14,683 nt of DNA from an uncultured Eubacteriales bacterium (GTDB lineage Bacteria; Bacillota_A; Clostridia; Christensenellales; Aristaeellaceae), in the NCBI GenBank assembly GCA_902775835.1, contig CACYNZ010000048.1, positions 1 to 14,683 of the forward strand, read 5' to 3'. The notes under the pieces are model-generated. The model was not told the DNA's origin and searched no databases. It saw only the letters and a program-made list of their open reading frames with translations. Below, in pieces: positions 14,487 through 14,683 of this stretch. The position numbers and the translations under genes are program-made. Position 1 is the first letter of the stretch. Each line of letters starts with the position of its first letter.

Positions 14487-14513
14487 CGCGCCGTGCATGT
14501 GCACGGCGTTTTT
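14487..14513 (+). terminator. Rho-independent terminator after the GH2 gene
   Basis: CGCCGTGC (14489-14496) and GCACGGCG (14501-14508) are perfect 8-base arms with an ATGT loop, followed by five T (14509-14513). It begins about 30 bases after the GH2 stop codon. Confidence 0.9.
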
Positions 14514-14540
14514 GCATGCCATGCAATGCACCGGCCATGC

Positions 14541-14570
14541 TGGACCTTCCCCGTCAGGAAGTGGTAGACT
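14541..14570 (+). promoter_or_regulatory. Candidate promoter of the right-edge gene
   Basis: TGGACC (14541-14546) and TAGACT (14565-14570) are separated by 18 bases, each matching the housekeeping consensus at 4 of 6 positions. They lie between the GH2 terminator and the start codon at 14616. Moderate match only. Confidence 0.35.
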
Positions 14571-14615
14571 GTCTCCAGAAAACCATATTCCCCTCTGACA
14601 GAAAGGATAAGCAGT

Positions 14616-14683
14616 ATGTTTGAAACCGTTCAGCGGCACCCGGATCTGGTCATGATCGGACAGCACAGGGCCGTGTCTGAATC
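14616..14683 (+). CDS. Start of an unidentified gene, cut by the window edge
   Basis: The ATG at 14616 has GAAAGGA about eight bases upstream and opens a frame running off the end: MFETVQRHPDLVMIGQHRAV and two more codons. The start is supported by the ribosome site, the upstream candidate promoter and the terminator isolating it from the GH2 gene. The 22 residues are too few to name a family. There is no signal peptide at the N-terminus. Confidence 0.6.
   Translation, partial: MFETVQRHPDLVMIGQHRAVSE

Noticed and set aside
1..14683. tRNA, rRNA, CRISPR array, transposase or attachment site
   Set aside because: Reading both strands showed no repeat-spacer pattern, no cloverleaf-like segment and no transposase or integrase motif.

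Overview
The window looks like a high-GC Bacillota chromosome, probably an uncultured gut Clostridia or Christensenellales-type bacterium. The lineage call is inference from gene families and strong GGAGG-type Shine-Dalgarno sites; there is no rRNA or other marker here. It carries mostly carbohydrate-processing genes. The first ~570 bases do not match the rest: they are AT-rich, with different codon use, and hold the C-terminal part of an unrelated protein on the minus strand. At about 565-573 the composition switches abruptly, and two genes reading away from that point both lose their 5' ends there. That point is either a recombination or deletion scar or an assembly misjoin.

Layout. 118-570 (-): C-terminal piece of a PD-(D/E)XK-nuclease-like protein. 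570-779 (+): C-terminal piece of an unrecognised protein. 820-1542 (+): zinc-ribbon protein with a ribosomal L7/L12-like domain and a basic Pro/Arg-rich tail, ended by a strong hairpin terminator. 1679-1707: a good promoter, then a probable two-gene operon, GH38 alpha-mannosidase (1775-4861) and a GNAT-acetyltransferase/nitroreductase fusion (4887-5918). 5997-7787 (+): signal-peptide-bearing S41-family peptidase whose best start lies one base out of frame, in an A-run; a dyad covers its putative promoter. 7801-7837: hairpin between convergent genes. 9502-10446 and 7871-9475 (-): PfkB-family sugar kinase followed by GH51 alpha-L-arabinofuranosidase, a leftward operon. 10635-11699 (+): GH43 enzyme resembling exo-beta-1,3-galactanases. 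11948-14455 (+): multidomain GH2 beta-galactosidase, followed by a terminator. 14616 onward (+): the first 22 codons of another gene.

How the genes may work together. The right half (kinase, GH51, GH43, GH2) is arranged divergently around 10447-10634. It reads as a cytoplasmic set for trimming arabinose and galactose from imported type II arabinogalactan-like oligosaccharides. None of the four has a visible signal peptide, and no transporter or regulator lies in the window. The GH38 operon would remove alpha-linked mannose. This substrate picture is inference from families and proximity. No tRNA, rRNA, CRISPR array or transposase was seen. The points most worth checking are the 565-573 junction, the S41 start-region frame offset, the GNAT-nitroreductase fusion, and the GH43 active-site pattern.
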